This document shows positions 61,401-64,000 of a DNA stretch of 64,000 bases, piece after piece. This stretch comes from Neorhizobium alkalisoli (GTDB taxonomy: Bacteria; Pseudomonadota; Alphaproteobacteria; Rhizobiales; Rhizobiaceae), in contig NZ_VIWP01000001.1 in the NCBI RefSeq assembly GCF_007829835.1, positions 868,001 to 932,000 on the forward strand, given 5' to 3'. The notes beneath the pieces are model-generated. The model saw only the letters and a list, made by a program, of their open reading frames with translations. It did no database searches and was not told where the DNA came from. Position 1 is the stretch's first letter. Every line of letters begins with the position of its first letter. Made by a program: the position numbers and the translations under genes.

Positions 61401-61559
61401 GCCGGTCAAGGTCGCGCTGACCTGGATGGTCGGGAAATCGACCTGCGGCAAGGACGCGACCGGCAGGAGCGTGTAGGAAACCGCGCCTAGAAGAATGACG
61501 CCGATCGCGAGCAGACAGGTGCCCACCCTGCGGCGGATAAAAAGCTCGGAAATGCTCAC
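58449..61559 (-). CDS. RND-type multidrug efflux permease (MdtB/MdtC-like)
   Basis: Inner-membrane proton-driven pump of 1036 residues with the twelve-segment, two-halves layout. The N-terminal ELFIRRRVGTCLLAIGVILLG is typical of the Mdt group. The proton-relay Asp pair is in VGFVVDDAIVVIENIV near 400, and PGTNILATIQAVKDKLPQLQ lies in the porter domain. It is preceded on the minus strand by its adaptor gene, sharing ATGA. Only one RND gene is present, whereas mdtABC systems use two; the outer-membrane factor is not in the window. Confidence 0.94.
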   Translation of the reverse strand: MSISELFIRRRVGTCLLAIGVILLGAVSYTLLPVASLPQVDFPTIQVSATLTGANAETMATSVATPLENQLSTVSGISQMTSTSSAGRVGITIQFDLNVDINTAAQDVQSALTAANGQLPKDMTTAPTFHKVNPAAQTVLTLALTSPRLPLTELDHYAEDIIAQQVSQLSGVGLVDYHGPARPSIRIRLDPDKVAARGLTMEDIRTAIGKQTVNQPKGQLAGNGRTTIIDSTDQIMDIPAYKSMVVAYKNGAPIRVQDLGTVISGPQDNNQAAWLGDTRSVMLDVHSMPGTNILATIQAVKDKLPQLQAMLPADATLTVFGDKTQMITASVADVKMTMMLTIGLVIVVIFAFLRNFWATVIPAITIPLSLVGTFGVMYLMGYSLDNLSLMGLTIAVGFVVDDAIVVIENIVRHMENGKPKLQAAIEGSREVTFTIISMTISLIAVFIPILLMGGMVGRLFREFAVTVSVAIIISGLVSLSVTPMMCAWLISHEHDKPHGRLYRWSEAFFMACTNGYGRMLDVVLKFRLLTLAVAIATLVGTGWLFVNIPKGFIPETDSGYITGQAQAATDISFADMSKNMIAIGRIVEADPAVNTVGYWINPSPSASVGQIQITLKPLEERDPATVVLARLKKAMSGLQGLTIGLRVPQDIQVGGRSSASQYQYTLQDPDSAELAKWVGVMQKALKGLPQVQDVISDSQKAATSVTLDIDRATASRLGVSVTDIDNTLYDAFGQRQVATLYTQVSQYHVVMEVDPRFALTQDALSRLYVKSSTNADTLVPLSILGTLKTGVLPVSINHQGSMPATTLSFNLKPGYALGDAVTAIHTAEVQAGMPITVIGSFQGTAQAFQDSLKSEPYLIFAAVVAVYIVLGVLYESTIHPFTIITTLPSAGLGALVALYLAGQDLSIMGMIGIILLIGIVKKNAIMMIDFALEAERNDGLSHRDAIRQACILRFRPIMMTTLAALFGALPLALGHGAGSELRVPLGIAIVGGLIVSQVLTLFTTPVIYLMMSRFTKPRHAEKGAGAPIVAAHAAQH

Positions 61560-62752
61560 TGGATCTGCTCCTTGTCGGAGGAGGCGACATTTTGGGCCGC
61601 GGGCGCCTCGCTGATCAGCGTGCCATCGGAAAGGCGCGACTGGCCGGAGGTCACCACCACATCGCCGAGATTGAGACCGGCAACGGTCACCATGCCGGCG
61701 GCTGCCGGACCGGTCGTGACCGGGACGCTCGCCACGGTCTTGTCCGGTTTGACGACAAAGACGTAGGCGCCGGTCTGGCCGTTCAGGATCGCCGCGATTG
61801 GAACGACGGTAGAGCCTTTGTGGGTCGTCAGCAGAATTCTGGCGCTGACGAGCTCGCCTGGCCAGAGCGCACCGTCGTCATTGGGAAACAGCGCCTTCAG
61901 CTTGACCATGCCGGTGGTGGAATCCACCTGGGAATCGATCACCTGCAGCCTGCCGTCGGCCAGATGTTTGGAGCCATCGCGGCTGTTGACGACGACGGGC
62001 AGGCCGCCAGCCGCCTGGCCCGCGGTCAAGGCCGGCAACTCGTCTTGCGTCAGAGTGAACTGCACATTGATCGGCCGCATCTGGGTGATCGTCACGATCC
62101 CCGTCGTGTCGGAGGTCCGAACGATCGCGCCCTCTTCCGCCTGGTTGAAACCGGCCCGGCCGCTGATCGGCGCCGTCACCGATGCGTAGGAGAGATCGAG
62201 CTTCGCCTTGTCGACTGCAGCCTTGTCGCCATCGACGGTCGCCTGATAGATGGCGACCTGTGCGGCCGCGGTATCCAGTGACTGGGTCGTGCCGCTGCCG
62301 GTATCGGTCAGTCTTTTCGCACGCGCCTCGTCGATCCTGGCGGCATTCAGCTGCGCCAGATCCTTGTTATAGGTGGCCTGTGCCTGATCGACCGCGACCT
62401 CGTAAGGCTTAGGGTCGATCTCGGCGATCACATCGCCAGCCGAGACATCCTGCCCTTCCGCAAACTTCATTTTCTGCAGCTGGCCGTCGATCCTCACCTT
62501 CACATCCACCTTGGTCAGCGGCGTGACGATACCGAGGCCGGATTGTTCGACCGGGATGTCCTTCGTCATGACGGCCGATGTCTGAACCGGAATTGCTTGC
62601 GGTGCGGCGGCAGCGGCTTTCGGCTTCGTCTCCGCCTTGCCGCTTGCAGTAGAATAAAAGAAACCACCGCCGCCCAAAGCGGCAAGAAGCGCAAGGCCAC
62701 CGATCACGGGGCCGGCTCTCCTGCGGCGGGGCAGATCGTCTTTCGCGTTCAT
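61556..62752 (-). CDS. RND efflux periplasmic adaptor subunit (MdtA-like)
   Basis: Membrane-fusion protein of 398 residues, ATG at 62752 after GGAGA. The N-terminal signal/anchor (AGPVIGGLALLAALGGGGFFYS) is followed by the lipoyl halves (VDVKVRIDGQLQKMKFAEGQDVSAGDVIAEIDPKPYEV), a helical hairpin (YNKDLAQLNAARIDEARAKRL) and beta-barrel strands (GIVTITQMRPINVQFTLTQDEL). It links the RND pump to an outer-membrane channel. It lies 132 bases downstream of a response regulator gene and may be under its control. Confidence 0.93.
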   Translation of the reverse strand: MNAKDDLPRRRRAGPVIGGLALLAALGGGGFFYSTASGKAETKPKAAAAAPQAIPVQTSAVMTKDIPVEQSGLGIVTPLTKVDVKVRIDGQLQKMKFAEGQDVSAGDVIAEIDPKPYEVAVDQAQATYNKDLAQLNAARIDEARAKRLTDTGSGTTQSLDTAAAQVAIYQATVDGDKAAVDKAKLDLSYASVTAPISGRAGFNQAEEGAIVRTSDTTGIVTITQMRPINVQFTLTQDELPALTAGQAAGGLPVVVNSRDGSKHLADGRLQVIDSQVDSTTGMVKLKALFPNDDGALWPGELVSARILLTTHKGSTVVPIAAILNGQTGAYVFVVKPDKTVASVPVTTGPAAAGMVTVAGLNLGDVVVTSGQSRLSDGTLISEAPAAQNVASSDKEQIQ

Positions 62753-62884
62753 GCAACGTCTCCGATTGGCGTTGATCGGGCGGAAGCCCGATGAAACCGG
62801 CATGAACGGAAAGCGCCATGCCGCATTGCAGCATTTCTGATGCAGACGGCATGGCGGGGATTTCGCGCGAAGATGAAATATATT

Positions 62885-63580
62885 TTATGTTGCGGGATCG
62901 GCCTGCGGCTCGTCCGTGAAGACATAGCCGGCACCGGGCACGGTATGGATCAGCGAAGTGGCGAAACCGCCATCGATCTTCTTGCGGATCCGATGAATGT
63001 GCATGTCGACAATATTGCCGCGCGGCTCGAAATCGTAATCCCAGGCGGCTTCCAGCAACATGGAGCGGGTCACGACATTGCCGGCATTGCGCATCAGCGT
63101 CTGCAACAGAAGGACCTCGCGCTGCTGCAGAACGATCGCCTGGCCTTCGCGGCTTGCGACGCGTTGCGGGATATCAAGTGTTAGACCGGCCGCCGACATG
63201 GTCGTATTGCCGAGCGGCATTTTCAGGCGGCGGGCAATCGCCTCGATCCGGGCAAGCAGTTCGGCAAAGGCATAAGGCTTCGCGAGATAATCGTCGCAGC
63301 CATCTCTCAGGCCTTCGATACGATCCTGCGGGCTCGCCAGCGCGCTCAGCATCAGCACGGGAACGGCAATTCCCGCCTGCCGCAGCGTCTTCACCAGCTC
63401 GAGCCCATCCAGCGACGGCAGCAGCCTGTCGACGATCAAAAGATCGAAGATCAGTTCGCGGGCAAGGCTCAGGCCCAGTTCACCATCGGCGGCCCGGTCC
63501 ACGACATAACCGGATTCCCGCAGGCCGCGGACGAGGTAACTGGCAGATCTGTCATCATCCTCGACGACGAGAATTCGCAT
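62885..63580 (-). CDS. OmpR/PhoB-family response regulator
   Basis: Two-component regulator of 231 residues from the ATG MRILVVEDDD at 63580. The receiver domain has the acidic pocket VEDDD, the phosphate-accepting Asp in LIVDRLLPSLDG and Lys in YLAKPYAF. The C-terminal winged helix includes VVTRSMLLEAAWDYDFEPRGNIVDMHIHRIRKKI and HTVPGAGYVF. No histidine kinase lies next to it in the window. It is upstream of the efflux genes on the same strand and likely regulates them. An ATG three codons earlier is also possible. Confidence 0.93.
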   Translation of the reverse strand: MRILVVEDDDRSASYLVRGLRESGYVVDRAADGELGLSLARELIFDLLIVDRLLPSLDGLELVKTLRQAGIAVPVLMLSALASPQDRIEGLRDGCDDYLAKPYAFAELLARIEAIARRLKMPLGNTTMSAAGLTLDIPQRVASREGQAIVLQQREVLLLQTLMRNAGNVVTRSMLLEAAWDYDFEPRGNIVDMHIHRIRKKIDGGFATSLIHTVPGAGYVFTDEPQADPAT

Positions 63581-63718
63581 CAGGCTCACTCTGTGGTGAC
63601 CGCCGTGACGGCGGCAAGATTAAAAAAAATTCATGTCCAGGCGAATGCGTCGTATCCTGCGCCTCCCTAGATCATAGGCCGTAAGCTGAACGCATTCTCA
63701 AGTGGTGAAGGAAGACAT

Positions 63719-64000
63719 TTGTCCACTGTGCTGGTCGTAGAAGATGACGAAAAGACGGCCCTGGAGATCACCGCCGCCCTGTCCGACAACGGCTGTTCTG
63801 TCGTGCGTGTCGATAATGGTCGCGCCGGGCTCCTGGAGGCCGCCTCGACCAGCTTCGACGCCATCGTGCTCGACAGGATGTTGCCCGGCCATATGGACGG
63901 CCTCGGCCTTCTCGCTGCGCTGCGAGCCGCCCAGATCGAAACCCCCGTGCTGATCCTCAGCGCCCTTTCGGCCGTCGACGAACGCGTGCGCGGCCTGAAA
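63719..64000 (+). CDS. Response regulator, partial (cut by the right edge)
   Basis: Receiver-domain protein of which 94 codons are visible, running off the window. A TTG at 63719 after GAAGGAAG is the best start, giving STVLVVEDDEKTALEI. It keeps the acidic VEDDE, the phospho-Asp in AIVLDRMLPGHMDG and the following VLILSALSA, in which Ser-Ala replaces the usual Thr-Ala. It is divergent from the other response regulator, and a histidine kinase may follow outside the window. The C-terminal output domain cannot be seen. Confidence 0.82.
   Translation, partial: MSTVLVVEDDEKTALEITAALSDNGCSVVRVDNGRAGLLEAASTSFDAIVLDRMLPGHMDGLGLLAALRAAQIETPVLILSALSAVDERVRGLK

Overview
The window looks like a chromosome or large-plasmid segment of a Rhizobiaceae member (Rhizobium, Agrobacterium, Neorhizobium or a close relative). 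The reasons are high GC with long open antisense frames, many ABC importers, a palindromic mosaic repeat of the rhizobial type at 3069-3190, and a cellulose operon in the bcsA-bcsB-bcsZ-bcsK order typical of rhizobia. I see no rRNA, tRNA, CRISPR array, insertion sequence or prophage.

Region by region. (1) 1-219: C-terminal end of an unrecognised protein made of 25-residue Gly/Cys repeats. (2) 416-8476, minus strand: an amide-responsive operon, amiC-amiR-two permeases-binding protein-formamidase/acetamidase-dual ATPase. A strong intrinsic terminator in its leader suggests AmiR-type antitermination. (3) 8573-13188: LLM flavin oxidoreductase, an alpha/beta hydrolase with two well-supported starts, an NTF2-like protein and an SDR, facing a divergent LysR gene. 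(4) 13261-14322: aldo/keto reductase. (5) 14390-23746: LacI-type regulator divergent from a ribose-type ABC importer with two permeases, followed by dhaK, dhaL and an FGGY kinase; three TTTAGTAAA-type palindromes lie between them. (6) 23795-34278: an aromatic meta-cleavage cluster (4-oxalomesaconate hydratase, tautomerase and aldolase homologues plus a VOC-type extradiol dioxygenase), divergent from livHMGF, a binding protein, a dehydrogenase and a LysR regulator with two DNA-binding domains.

(7) 34298-47946: an RpiR-regulator cluster. Leftward genes encode a cupin phosphoglucose isomerase, a KDPG-type aldolase, a shikimate-dehydrogenase-like protein, a 2-hydroxyacid dehydrogenase, an MBL-fold hydrolase and the RpiR regulator. 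Rightward genes encode a ribose-type importer, FGGY kinase, HAD phosphatase, two SDRs and an Fe-type alcohol dehydrogenase. Each of the two divergent promoters is overlapped by a TGTA..TACA palindrome resembling the HexR operator. (8) 48172-55683, minus strand: type III cellulose synthase operon, with a PilZ domain in BcsA that lacks key c-di-GMP residues. (9) 56095-58321: AraC/GlxA-like regulator, an outer-membrane beta-barrel protein and a small winged-helix protein. (10) 58449-64000: RND efflux pump, its adaptor and an OmpR-type regulator, divergent from a second response regulator cut by the right edge.

Most of the window is scavenging: four complete ABC import systems, each tied to its own regulator and catabolic genes. 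In all four, the binding-protein gene is followed by a strong inverted repeat before the next gene, which probably sets differential expression. Several gene starts were moved from the longest open frame to an internal ATG, GTG or TTG with a good ribosome-binding site.
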